In this document: positions 54,872-62,911 of the stretch, piece after piece | Layout: each line of letters starts with the position of its first letter | How positions within the stretch are numbered: the stretch's first letter is position 1 | Origin: Tildeniella nuda ZEHNDER 1965/U140 | Lineage (GTDB): Bacteria > Cyanobacteriota > Cyanobacteriia > Leptolyngbyales > Leptolyngbyaceae | Reading direction: 5' to 3' | DNA length: 64,000 bases | Assembly (NCBI GenBank): GCA_019358895.1 | Contig: JAHHIG010000023.1 | Coordinates: 1 to 64,000, forward strand | Notes under the pieces: generated by a model | Seen by the model: only the letters and a program-made list of their open reading frames with translations | Database searches by the model: none | Told to the model about the DNA's origin: nothing | Translations under genes and position numbers: made by a program

Positions 54872-55128
54872 GCTACACGGTTGTCATTCCTAAACCCGTG
54901 CAGAAACAGCTTGATAATCTATCAAATGAGGTGCGAGAGAGCATGGTAGAGAAGATCTCACTACTTGTCGAAAACCCTCGCCCATCAGGAGTCAAAAAAC
55001 TAAAAGGGTTTGATCACGAATACCGCATTCGAGTCGGAGACTATCGCGTTCGCTACGAGATCGACGATCAAGAGTCTCTTGTAGTGATTTTAAATTGCAG
55101 GCATCGAAAAGATGCTTACAGAAATTAA
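54868..55128 (+). CDS. RelE/ParE-family toxin
   Basis: 86 residues with the compact RelE fold: MSYTVVIPKPVQKQLDNLS, VENPRPSGVKKLKGFDHEYRIRVGDYRVRYEIDD in part, and the C-terminal NCRHRKDAYRN with the basic residues used for ribosome-dependent mRNA cleavage. Overlap with the antitoxin gene is ATGA. The Arg-rich C-terminus and the R-I-R-V-G-D-Y-R-V-R-Y motif are complete, so it is probably active. Confidence 0.92.
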   Translation: MSYTVVIPKPVQKQLDNLSNEVRESMVEKISLLVENPRPSGVKKLKGFDHEYRIRVGDYRVRYEIDDQESLVVILNCRHRKDAYRN

Positions 55129-55140
55129 CCAGGAGGAAGG

Positions 55141-55365
55141 ATGAAGAGCCGTTATACGATCCTCATTCAGTGGTCTGGTAAGGATCAGTGCTACGTCGTC
55201 ACTCTGCCTGAGTAGGGAGAGTTTTGCCACACACATGGAGAAACCTACAGTGAAGCCTTAACCAATGCTCAAGACGTTCTGGAATTATTGATTGAATCTG
55301 CTGTCAAACAGGGTGAATCGCTACCGGAGCCGAACGTCTTTGGAACTTCATTGCAGATTGCCTGA
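55141..55365 (+). pseudogene. hicB-type antitoxin gene broken by a nonsense codon
   Basis: An AGGAGGAAGG ribosome binding site precedes ATG. The frame reads MKSRYTILIQWSGKDQCYVV then TLPE, TAG at 55213-55215, and continues GEFCHTHGETYSEALTNAQD to a TGA at 55363-55365. Intact HicB homologues have Trp at the stop position (LPEWGE), so one G-to-A change (TGG to TAG) explains it. No hicA follows. It lies directly behind the relE-like toxin. Confidence 0.85.
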
Positions 55366-55400
55366 GGCATCAGAACGAAAACCCAGGTTGTGCATCTGGA

Positions 55401-55799
55401 CTGATGCATGAAACCGTTGCGCCTGAGCCAGCGAAACGTCTAGCCGAGCAATCCTGCAAGCTCGTTGAGCTATCTCTGACATAGGATGAGCCAGTTCTGA
55501 GATGAGTTGAGTCGTTACATGACCTGGATGAGCTATATCAAAGCTCAGTCGAGTGAGCAAAACGATGTCTCAAGTAAAGGTTGATCCAGGTCGAGTCATC
55601 TCTGAATTCGGTCGAGCAGTCTCCCAGATAAGTCAAGCTGTCTTTGCGCTAAGTCGAGCAGTCTTTTAGCTAAGTTGAGCGATCTCTAAGCTTGGTCGAG
55701 CGATCGCTGAACTGGCTCAAGTGATCTCTGAGACTGGTCGAGCAATCGATGAACTAGGTTGAGCAATGTCTGAACTGGCTCAGGCGATCGCTTGATTGA
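55401..55799 (+). repeat. 21-bp degenerate tandem repeat, about 19 units
   Basis: Units of exactly 21 bp with consensus GTCGAGCNATCTCTGAACTGG run from about 55401 to 55799 without insertions or deletions. The last 16 units, from 55464, are best preserved; the first ones are more diverged. Read in the third frame the units spell heptads like RAIAELA, QVISETG, RAIDELG, a coiled-coil-like pattern, but TGA, TAG and TAA interrupt it. It lies in the TA island between the broken hicB and a vapBC pair. Confidence 0.85.
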
Positions 55800-56005
55800 A
55801 GGCGATCGTCGCTTCAGTCAAGCCTCTCTTCGTTCTACGTGGAGTGCTGCCTGAAGAACTTGATGCTCTTTAGGACTGGATAACTTCTGTAGGTCGTCGT
55901 GAGCGCCCACTCGGTGATGGAGTCAGGTAACCGCTGTTTGAGTTTGTTTTAGGATGGAGGGCAGAAGTCAAATCTAGTTGAAACATCATCTCCAAAACTC
56001 TACTT

Positions 56006-56272
56006 ATGCACCTCTCACCTGCTTTGCAACAGGCGATCGAGCAAATTGCAGCCAGTCAAGGTATTTCACCAGAGCAATTTATCATCCAAACCCTGACAGA
56101 AAAAATCGATCGCCTCAAGCAACCTGTTTCAACTCCCTCAACGTCTCACACTGGACTGAGACAAAAGGACGGTCTTCTGGTCTTCGACACCGAGTCTCTC
56201 GATCACATTGACTTTGATGCACTCATCACTCAAAGTCGTGAAGAATGTGACTGGGAGCAGGTAGGACTGTGA
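56006..56272 (+). CDS. VapB-type antitoxin
   Basis: 88 residues: MHLSPALQQAIEQIAASQGISPEQFIIQTLTEKIDRL (in part) is a ribbon-helix-helix-like N-terminus, followed by a tail GLLVFDTESLDHIDFDALI that would wrap the PIN toxin. It overlaps the toxin start by GTGA. Promoter and operator lie in the 200 bases behind the 21-bp repeats. Confidence 0.85.
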   Translation: MHLSPALQQAIEQIAASQGISPEQFIIQTLTEKIDRLKQPVSTPSTSHTGLRQKDGLLVFDTESLDHIDFDALITQSREECDWEQVGL

Positions 56273-56706
56273 AAGTTCTATTTGACACCTCTGTGATCAT
56301 TGCTGCTTCCCTTCCAAAGCACCCAAGTCATGCACCCTGCTTTGTTCAATTACAGGCAGCAAAACTGAGTCAAATTCAAGGCTGTCTTTCTACCCATAGT
56401 CTGGCAGAACTATACTCGGTGATGACTCGAATGCCCAGCCAACCCCGAATGGCTCCCCAAGCAGCCAGAACGTTAGTTGAGAGCTACCTCCAATATCTGG
56501 AGGCGATTCCATTAGAAACAGCAGACTATCAAGCTGAGATCGCGCAAATGACAGCCCTTAACTTGCCGGGTGGTGGAGTTTTTGATGCTTTAATCGCTCA
56601 AGCTGCTCTCAAGGTATCAGCAGACAGAATTCTGACACTCAATCCTAGCCACTTCACTCGATTGAACGCTGCGATCGCCCAAAATACACAGGTTCCTGGA
56701 CAGTAA
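56269..56706 (+). CDS. vapC: VapC toxin, PIN-domain ribonuclease
   Basis: 145 residues with the PIN acidic residues: Asp in MKVLFDTSVIIAA at residue 6, Glu in STHSLAELYSVMTRMP near 46, Asp in GGGVFDALIAQAALK near 106, Asn/Asp region in ILTLNPSHFTRL near 125. The start is GTG. Complete and coupled to the antitoxin gene by a four-base overlap. The third acidic site is intact but the last is Asn, as in many VapC. Confidence 0.9.
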   Translation: MKVLFDTSVIIAASLPKHPSHAPCFVQLQAAKLSQIQGCLSTHSLAELYSVMTRMPSQPRMAPQAARTLVESYLQYLEAIPLETADYQAEIAQMTALNLPGGGVFDALIAQAALKVSADRILTLNPSHFTRLNAAIAQNTQVPGQ

Positions 56707-56765
56707 TTAAGTCAGTGTAATTAGCGATCGCATCCACAGGACAGCATATACAAGCAGCGCCCTCA

Positions 56766-56815
56766 AGACCTCGGAGGTTTTGGAAACCTCTGAGTCTGTC
56801 AAACCTTCGAGGTCT
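56766..56815. repeat. AACCTCGG-type palindromes upstream of polA
   Basis: GACCTCGGAGGTTTTGGAAA, CCTCTGAG and ACCTTCGAGGTC are palindromic relatives of the AACCTCGG element seen at 13795 and 22113, without its core. The position is just upstream of the polA promoter. Confidence 0.5.
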
Positions 56816-56835
56816 AAGACCAACGCCGATCGCCT

Positions 56836-56849
56836 GAATTCCTTACAAT
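56836..56849 (+). promoter_or_regulatory. Probable polA -10 region
   Basis: GAATTC and TACAAT (56844-56849) lie 28 bases before the TTG start and are conserved in the displaced copy (54356-54369), while the sequence between promoter and start has drifted. Conservation between diverged copies supports a promoter function. Confidence 0.6.
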
Positions 56850-56877
56850 AGATTTTGTCTCCTTCAATGGCATTCCC

Positions 56878-59802
56878 TTGGCTTCTCCTGCTGATCCAAC
56901 CAAACCGCTCATTCTCCTCATCGACGGGCATTCACTGGCGTTCCGTTCCTACTTTGCGTTTGCCAAAGGTCGGGATGGTGGGCTTCGCACGAAAAGCGGG
57001 ATTCCCACCAGCGTCTCTTTCGGCTTTCTCAAAGCGCTGCTAGAAACGATGGAGGCAGAAAAACCGCAGTACGTAGCGATCGCCTTTGACCTGTCCGAAA
57101 AGACCTTTCGCCACGATGCGGATGATACCTACAAAGCGGGCAGAGCGGAAACGCCGGAGGATTTCATTCCCGATATTGCGAACCTGCAAGAGTTGCTGTT
57201 GGCATTGAACCTGCCCATTCTCACCGCAGAAAACTACGAAGCGGATGACGTGATTGGGACGCTGGCACGGCGGGCGAAGACGGATGGCTTTCTGGTCAAG
57301 ATTTTAAGTGGCGATCGTGACCTGTTTCAGCTAGTCGATGCCGAAGCCACCACGAAAGTCCTCTATCTGAGCACTGTTTACGGTAAAGGCACACCGCCAC
57401 CCAGAGAGTTTGGCGTGGAGCAGGTGAAGGAGAAAATGGGGATCTTGCCGTCGCAGGTGGTGGACTACAAAGCGCTGTGTGGCGACAGTTCCGACAACAT
57501 TCCTGGCGTAAAAGGCATTGGGGATAAGACGGCAGTGCAGCTACTCACCACCTACGGTTCGCTGGAAAAAGTGTACGAGTCGCTGGATCAGATTAAAGGT
57601 GCGGTGCGGCAGAAGCTCGAAGCGGGCAAAGACGAGGCACGACATTCGCAGTGGATGGCGCAGATTCACCTGGATGTGCCGCTGGAAGTCGATTGGGAGT
57701 CGTGCCGCATCCGCGATTTCGATGAAACCGTCGTGAATGAACTGCTCGAAAAGCTGGAATTTCGCACCTTTATCGATCGCATTCAGAAAGTGCATCGTCA
57801 GTTCAAAGGTGTTCAAGAGGAAGCGTCCGAGGATGCAGCCTCAGCAGAAAATCAGAAAGCGGCGGCTACTCCTCAGTACCGGGAAGATGGCGACCTGTGG
57901 TTCTTTAGCGCTGAAGATACGATCGCCGCGCAAAAAGTCCTGCCCGTCGCCATTACGCCGCACATCATCGATACGCCTGAGAAGCTGACGGAGTTAGTCG
58001 ATCGCCTCAAAACCTTCACCAGCCCCGAAATCCCCGTTGCCTGGGACACCGAAACCACTGCTTTGGAACCCCGCGATGCTGATCTCGTGGGCATTGGCTG
58101 CTGCTGGGGTGCTGAGCTAGACGACATGGCGTATATTCCGCTGGGACATACCAATGGCGGCAATCTTGATAAAGTAGCCACGCTCGAAGCACTGCGCCCC
58201 ATTCTCGAAAGCGCTGACTATCCCAAAGCGTTGCAAAATGCCAAGTTCGATCGCCTCGTGCTGCGCTGTCAGGGCATCAAACTGGCAGGCGTAGTCTTCG
58301 ATCCCATGCTGGCAAGCTACGTCCTCAACCCTGACGAGAGCCACAATCTAACCGACCTGAGCAGCAAGCACCTGAACATTACGGCTCAAAGCTACAAAGA
58401 TTTGGTGCCCAAAGGGAAGACGATCGCCGATTTAGACGTTCCGGCAGTCGCGGACTACTGCGGCTTAGATGCCTACACCACGTTTCTGCTCGTCCCCAAG
58501 CTCCGCGCCTTGTTGGAGCCAATTCCTGCTCTGCATCGGTTGTTGCTGGACGTTGAGCAACCGCTAGAGCCTGTCCTCGCAGAAATGGAGTACTGCGGGG
58601 TGCATATTGACGTTGCCTATCTCAAGGAACTTTCGCAGAAGTTGGAGACGGACTTGGCGGCGATCGAACTCCATGCCTACGACGTTGCGGGACAAAAGTT
58701 CAACCTCGGTTCTCCTAAACAACTCAGCGACTTGCTGTTTAATACCCTGGGACTGGACACCAAAAAATCGCGCCGCATGAAGACGGGCTTTTCCACCGAT
58801 GCCGCGACGCTGGAAAAACTGCAAGGCGATCATCCCGTCATCGATGCCATCTTGGAACAGCGCACCCTGAGCAAGCTGAAGTCTACCTACGTTGATGCGT
58901 TGCCGCTGCTGGTGCGTCCCGATACCCATCGCGTCCACACCGACTTTAATCAAACTGGCACGACTACAGGACGGCTCTCTTCTTCCAATCCCAACCTGCA
59001 AAACATTCCGATTCGTACTGCCTTCAGTCGCCAGATCCGCAAAGCGTTTGTCTCCGAACCCGGTTGGGTGATGGTCGCAGCCGACTATTCCCAAATCGAA
59101 CTCCGCATCTTGACCCACCTGAGCCAGGAACCCATCTTACTCGACACCTACCGAGACAATGGGGACATTCACACCCTGACCGCAAAACTGCTGCTCGAAA
59201 AAGACGACATCAACTCAGAAGAACGCCGCCTCGCCAAAATCATCAACTTCGGCGTGATTTACGGCATGGGTGCCCATCGGTTTGCACGAGAAGCTGGGGT
59301 AAAATTTAACGACGCTAGGCTGTTTATCGATCGCTTCAACGAACGCTACTCTAAAGTCTTTGAGTACCTCCAGCAAATGCAGCGAGAAGCGATCGCCAAC
59401 GGCTACGTCGAAACTATTCTCGGTCGCCGTCGCTATTTCAACTTTGCCAGCGAATCGCTCAAGCGGTTGAGAGGCACGGAACCAGGGGCGATCGACCTCA
59501 CCAAACTCAAACTCCGCGACCAGTACGATGCCGGATCGCTCCGTGCCGCTGCCAACGCGCCCATTCAAGGCTCCAGCGCCGACATCATCAAAATTGCGAT
59601 GGTCAAACTGCACGACCTCATCGCACCGTATCAGGCACGCCTCTTACTCCAAGTCCACGATGAACTCGTCTTCGAGATGCCCCCCAACGAATGGGCAGAA
59701 CTGGGACCCAAAATCAAAGCCACGATGGAATCAGCCGTCGAGCTATCCATTCCCTTAGTCGTGGAAATTCACGCTGGCGAAAACTGGATGGAGACAAAGT
59801 AG
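56878..59802 (+). CDS. polA: DNA polymerase I
   Basis: A 974-residue PolA for gap filling and primer removal. The N-terminal 5'-3' exonuclease (LILLIDGHSLAFRSYFAFAK, then YKALCGDSSDNIPGVKGIGDKTA near 198), an apparently active 3'-5' exonuclease (VAWDTETTALEP near 390, DEDD) and the polymerase domain (AADYSQIELRIL near 736, RRLAKIINFGVIYGMG near 785, LLLQVHDELVFEMP near 925) are all present. No ATG is available in frame; the start appears to be TTG at 56878, as in the displaced head fragment. It is flanked on both sides by toxin-antitoxin genes. Confidence 0.97.
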   Translation: MASPADPTKPLILLIDGHSLAFRSYFAFAKGRDGGLRTKSGIPTSVSFGFLKALLETMEAEKPQYVAIAFDLSEKTFRHDADDTYKAGRAETPEDFIPDIANLQELLLALNLPILTAENYEADDVIGTLARRAKTDGFLVKILSGDRDLFQLVDAEATTKVLYLSTVYGKGTPPPREFGVEQVKEKMGILPSQVVDYKALCGDSSDNIPGVKGIGDKTAVQLLTTYGSLEKVYESLDQIKGAVRQKLEAGKDEARHSQWMAQIHLDVPLEVDWESCRIRDFDETVVNELLEKLEFRTFIDRIQKVHRQFKGVQEEASEDAASAENQKAAATPQYREDGDLWFFSAEDTIAAQKVLPVAITPHIIDTPEKLTELVDRLKTFTSPEIPVAWDTETTALEPRDADLVGIGCCWGAELDDMAYIPLGHTNGGNLDKVATLEALRPILESADYPKALQNAKFDRLVLRCQGIKLAGVVFDPMLASYVLNPDESHNLTDLSSKHLNITAQSYKDLVPKGKTIADLDVPAVADYCGLDAYTTFLLVPKLRALLEPIPALHRLLLDVEQPLEPVLAEMEYCGVHIDVAYLKELSQKLETDLAAIELHAYDVAGQKFNLGSPKQLSDLLFNTLGLDTKKSRRMKTGFSTDAATLEKLQGDHPVIDAILEQRTLSKLKSTYVDALPLLVRPDTHRVHTDFNQTGTTTGRLSSSNPNLQNIPIRTAFSRQIRKAFVSEPGWVMVAADYSQIELRILTHLSQEPILLDTYRDNGDIHTLTAKLLLEKDDINSEERRLAKIINFGVIYGMGAHRFAREAGVKFNDARLFIDRFNERYSKVFEYLQQMQREAIANGYVETILGRRRYFNFASESLKRLRGTEPGAIDLTKLKLRDQYDAGSLRAAANAPIQGSSADIIKIAMVKLHDLIAPYQARLLLQVHDELVFEMPPNEWAELGPKIKATMESAVELSIPLVVEIHAGENWMETK

Positions 59803-59955
59803 TAGTGCCGCTTAGTAAGCGAAAGCGATTGAGACGTAACCGAACGCTTATTTGTTAGCCTTCAAAGTTGGGCAGAAATTCTTGACCAGGAGTGCTTTCA
59901 AGTAATAGAGGCAGCAGCAATTTACAATGGCTAAAGAGTGGCTAGGAAAAGGCTG

Positions 59956-60174
59956 ATGACGTTACAAGAAATCCAAAATCAAGCGTTGCAGTTGTCTACT
60001 GGCGATCGCTGGCAGTTAGTACAAGCTCTCCTGGTCTCTTTGAAGCAGGAAGCAACCCTCAAGCCAAAGCGGGGACTGTCGCGTTTACGAGGTGTTGCTA
60101 AGCTTTCGGCAGATGCAGGAGAGAGTAACGCCCAGGCAGATTATGTAACTTATCTGACCGAGAAGTATCAGTAA
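59956..60174 (+). CDS. Antitoxin of a VapC-type pair
   Basis: 72 residues from the ATG at 59956: MTLQEIQNQALQLSTGDRWQLVQALLVSLKQEA is the short helical antitoxin type paired with PIN toxins in cyanobacteria, followed by RGLSRLRGVAKLS and a tail DYVTYLTEKYQ. The stop TAA overlaps the toxin ATG (TAATG). A GTG upstream at 59938 is the alternative start. Confidence 0.75.
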   Translation: MTLQEIQNQALQLSTGDRWQLVQALLVSLKQEATLKPKRGLSRLRGVAKLSADAGESNAQADYVTYLTEKYQ

Positions 60175-60590
60175 TGCGAGTTTTAATTGATACAAATGTT
60201 GTTCTTGATTTTTTACAAGAACGAGAGCCGTTTGTGGGCAATGCCGCAAGGTTATTTGAGCGTATTGATGCTGGAGAAGTTGAGGGGTTTATTGCAGCAA
60301 CGACAATAACCAACATTTACTACATTGTTCGTAGGGTAGCAGGAAGAGCAGTGGCGCAAGATGCTATTACTCAGGTGTTAAGCGATCTAACCATTTGTAC
60401 CGTCGATTTAGCGGTGTTGGAACAAGCGCTTGAGTTAAACTTCGAGGATTTTGAAGACGCAGTACAGTATGCTTGTGCGGTAGTGTATGGCGTTGATGCG
60501 ATCGTCACTCGTGATGCTTCTGGATTTATAAATGCAGAAATTCCTGTCGTGTTGCCTGAAGCTATTGAACCTATCAATGGTACTGAGTGA
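60174..60590 (+). CDS. PIN-domain toxin (VapC-like)
   Basis: 138 residues of the PIN_3 type: MRVLIDTNVVLDFLQEREPF with Asp6, AATTITNIYYIVRR in place of the Glu motif, NFEDFEDAVQYACAVVYGVDAIVTRDASGF near 86-115 (in part) with two Asp. The order FEDFEDAVQYA..IVTRD is the hallmark of this PIN subgroup. It is coupled to the preceding antitoxin gene. Probably an active ribonuclease. Confidence 0.9.
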   Translation: MRVLIDTNVVLDFLQEREPFVGNAARLFERIDAGEVEGFIAATTITNIYYIVRRVAGRAVAQDAITQVLSDLTICTVDLAVLEQALELNFEDFEDAVQYACAVVYGVDAIVTRDASGFINAEIPVVLPEAIEPINGTE

Positions 60591-60763
60591 AGCAATGGAA
60601 GCAGCCTTCAGCGCGATATCACAAGTCGCTGCACCAGAACGCCGCAAGCTCTGAGCTGAGTTGCAAGGGCGATCTGTGCCCAGTGAGCCTGGTCGCTAGC
60701 CTGCTGAAGTATTGCTTTGCCAGCAACGCTATAATTTTCTCCAGGACAGAGAGGTAACAGCTA

Positions 60764-60961
60764 ATGTCACTTGAGAACATTGAAAATGCCATTCTCTCGC
60801 TGCCGTCTCATGAGTTTGAGAGACTAAGGCGTTGGTTTTTCGACCTGGATTATGCACGCTGGGATGAACAAATCGAACAAGATATTGCGGGCGGTAAATT
60901 AGAGGCGTTAGCACAAGAGGCGATCGCTGAATTTGAAGCTGGACATTGCCGAGAACTGTAA
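60764..60961 (+). CDS. Antitoxin of a RelE-type pair
   Basis: 65 residues: MSLENIENAILSLPSHEFER then RRWFFDLDYARWDEQIEQDI and a C-terminal AIAEFEAGHC. This small helical antitoxin type is found in front of RelE-like toxins in cyanobacteria. It has a GAGAGG ribosome binding site and lies six bases before the toxin gene. Confidence 0.78.
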   Translation: MSLENIENAILSLPSHEFERLRRWFFDLDYARWDEQIEQDIAGGKLEALAQEAIAEFEAGHCREL

Positions 60962-60967
60962 CATCGA

Positions 60968-61228
60968 ATGCACTATACGACTCGACGCTTCTGGCAATGC
61001 TATGAGGCTTTACCCGAAAGCGTTCAGCGAACTGCTGATCAGTGCTACGAGTTGCTCAAAACCGATCCGTCGCATCCCTCGTTGCATTTCAAGAAGCTGG
61101 GTAACAAGTATTGGTCAGTTCGAGCAGGGTTGAACTATCGCGCTTTAGGTGTGGAAGTAAAGAACGGTATTTCCTGGTTTTGGATTGGGACACACGCAGA
61201 GTATGACAAATTGGTCAGCAAAATTTAA
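60968..61228 (+). CDS. RelE/ParE-like toxin
   Basis: 86 residues: MHYTTRRFWQCYEALPESVQ, LLKTDPSHPSLHFKKLGNKYWSVRAGLNYRALGVE in part, and the ending WFWIGTHAEYDKLV, the RelE-like family variant with the conserved WIGTHAEYD tail. The His-Asp-Tyr tail is characteristic for this subgroup and probably takes part in RNA cleavage. It forms a pair with the preceding gene. Confidence 0.85.
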   Translation: MHYTTRRFWQCYEALPESVQRTADQCYELLKTDPSHPSLHFKKLGNKYWSVRAGLNYRALGVEVKNGISWFWIGTHAEYDKLVSKI

Positions 61229-61268
61229 AGCCCTGAGTAGGATGGGCACTGCCCACTCTACGATTTAT

Positions 61269-61823
61269 CTACTTGAATGTGTCAAATTGTAGTATTTGAT
61301 GCTTCATGTATAAAAAGACAAAAATATGAAGAAGAAACAGAACTACGATAATAACTAAGTAACTTGGCTGTTTGTGCAAAAAAATAGCTGTTGCAGTGAT
61401 CTCTGTTGCTAAAGTGAATAACGAAAGAAAATTGATCTCAGCAGCCCCGTGATTTTTAGGCTTAGATGTATCCGGCTGACCATATTTTGTCTCCCATAGA
61501 TTCGATCTCATACTAGGGACTAAAGGCTCTAACTCATTGCGAATAAATGTACCGAGCCTATGTAAACTGTTAATATTTCGAGCAATTAATACGTCATACC
61601 CCATAGCAATGATTGGAATGAGTGCAAATCCTAACAACTGAATATCAGGTGGAACTAATGATTCAGAATCAACAATTTTTTGATTGAACATGAATCCTAG
61701 CGCTGCTCCACAAGTAGCAACTTTTTGAAGGACAAGGTTGGTGTGGATTTGTACTCTTGTTGTGAGTTCTCCTCTGACTTGTTTAAAGTACTCAATAACA
61801 AATTGCCCTTCAAACTGCTCCAT
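61269..61823 (-). CDS. Hypothetical membrane protein, AT-rich
   Basis: 184 residues with three to four hydrophobic segments (about 33-48, 64-82, 131-148 and 154-173) separated by a hydrophilic loop with EPLVPSMRSNLWETKYG. No family recognised. It is clearly richer in A+T than the purE side and contains no HIP1 site, so it may be acquired. It is convergent with the last RelE-like gene. Confidence 0.6.
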   Translation of the reverse strand: MEQFEGQFVIEYFKQVRGELTTRVQIHTNLVLQKVATCGAALGFMFNQKIVDSESLVPPDIQLLGFALIPIIAMGYDVLIARNINSLHRLGTFIRNELEPLVPSMRSNLWETKYGQPDTSKPKNHGAAEINFLSLFTLATEITATAIFLHKQPSYLVIIVVLFLLHIFVFLYMKHQILQFDTFK

Positions 61824-62347
61824 AAATCCTCAGCTAAATATTTACAGACCTTACTACGCTTTACAACAAATACTCAAATGTCTCCATCAAGGACTCAAGT
61901 AGCCCAACTATTAGTAGGCGGAAAGATTCCGCCTAAAATTCCATAGTGAGTGAATAGATAGAATGATTCGGCACAACACCCCAAATTTGGTGTTTAAGTA
62001 GAATTCTTCTGCAGAATACGCTCCTGAGAGTGGATAGACAGAATCTTTCCGTATATTTTCATATTTCCTATGGAGACAAGCAAAATACTGAATGATGCCG
62101 TCTTTGCGTCCTACTCGCAGAAAGGTGGCGACATACTGAATCACGGTGCGATCGCCGTTAAGCCGCTACTATCTGCACCTGAATTCTCGCTTGACCTTGT
62201 TACGAGGTTTTAGCACAAAGTATTTAGATCCCCGACTTCTGGTTAAAATTTAGACAAAGCCGATCCCATCGTAGAAGTCGGGGATCTTTGCGTCAGTCCT
62301 AATTAACTCAAAACTTATCCTTTAGCCTTCATCCTTTATCCTTGCAA
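61824..62347. other. Repeat-rich intergenic stretch before purE
   Basis: Contains a hairpin GGCGGAA-AGA-TTCCGCC (61918-61934), two diverged direct copies of a 28-base motif (about 61944-61972, GTGAGTGAATAGATAGAATG; and 62024-62051, GAGAGTGGATAGACAGAATC), a palindrome around CCAAATTTGG, and the AGATCCCCGACTTCT repeat at 62226. The minus-strand frame at 61911-62144 has no recognisable protein. Confidence 0.5.
62226..62287. repeat. AGATCCCCGACTTCT hairpin repeat, copy 4
   Basis: Arms 62226-62240 and 62273-62287 are exact complements around a 32-base loop. The following TTTGCGTCAGTCC resembles the TTTGCGTAAGTCC behind copy 1 at 14102-14117, so copies 1 and 4 are the same long form of the element. 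Confidence 0.8.
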
Positions 62348-62875
62348 ATGCCTTCCCCCCCCATCGGCATCATCATGGGCAGCGATTCCGATTTGCCCAC
62401 CATGCAGGACGCGATCGCGGCTTGCGAAGAATTCGACATCCTCTGTGAAATTGGCATTGTGTCAGCACACCGCACACCCGAACGGATGGTGGACTACGCT
62501 CAACAGGCACATGTGCGCGGGCTGAAAGTGATCATCGCAGGCGCAGGTGGTGCGGCACACTTGCCGGGAATGGTGGCGGCTCTTACACCTTTACCTGTGA
62601 TTGGCGTGCCTGTCATCAGTCGTCATCTGCAAGGACTGGATTCGCTGTATTCGATCGTCCAGATGCCCGCCGGAATCCCCGTCGCAACAGTGGCGATCGG
62701 CAATGCCCGTAATGCCGGACTCCTCGCCGTGCAAATTCTGGCAACCCACGATCCAGCGCTGCTCGAAAAAGTGCAGCAGTATCGCCAGAGCCTTGCTCAA
62801 ATTGTGGTGGAAAAGCAGGCGAAGCTACAAGAGAAAGGCTACAAGCGCTATCTGGATGAGGAGATGAGGCTCTAG
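62348..62875 (+). CDS. purE: N5-carboxyaminoimidazole ribonucleotide mutase
   Basis: PurE class I mutase converting N5-CAIR to CAIR in purine synthesis. The hallmarks are [17 protein letters not shown] near residue 7, [16 protein letters not shown] near 39 with the catalytic His, [16 protein letters not shown] near 65, and [33 protein letters not shown] in part. It is 175 residues from the ATG at 62348; the TTG at 62342 is unlikely. A heptamer array follows. Confidence 0.96.
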   Translation: MPSPPIGIIMGSDSDLPTMQDAIAACEEFDILCEIGIVSAHRTPERMVDYAQQAHVRGLKVIIAGAGGAAHLPGMVAALTPLPVIGVPVISRHLQGLDSLYSIVQMPAGIPVATVAIGNARNAGLLAVQILATHDPALLEKVQQYRQSLAQIVVEKQAKLQEKGYKRYLDEEMRL

Positions 62876-62876
62876 G

Positions 62877-62911
62877 AGAAGGCAGAAGGCAGAGGGCAGA
62901 GGGCAGAAGGG
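62877..62911. repeat. AGGGCAG heptamer repeat after purE
   Basis: Copies of AGAAGGC and AGAGGGC in a row separate purE from the convergent Uma2 gene. Confidence 0.75.

Noticed and set aside
55401-55799. Possible CRISPR array
   Set aside because: Units are contiguous and 21 bp long without unique spacers, and no cas gene is in the window. It is a plain tandem repeat.
61911-62144. Minus-strand frame of 77 codons before purE
   Set aside because: It reads through hairpins and a local direct repeat, and no recognisable protein features are present.
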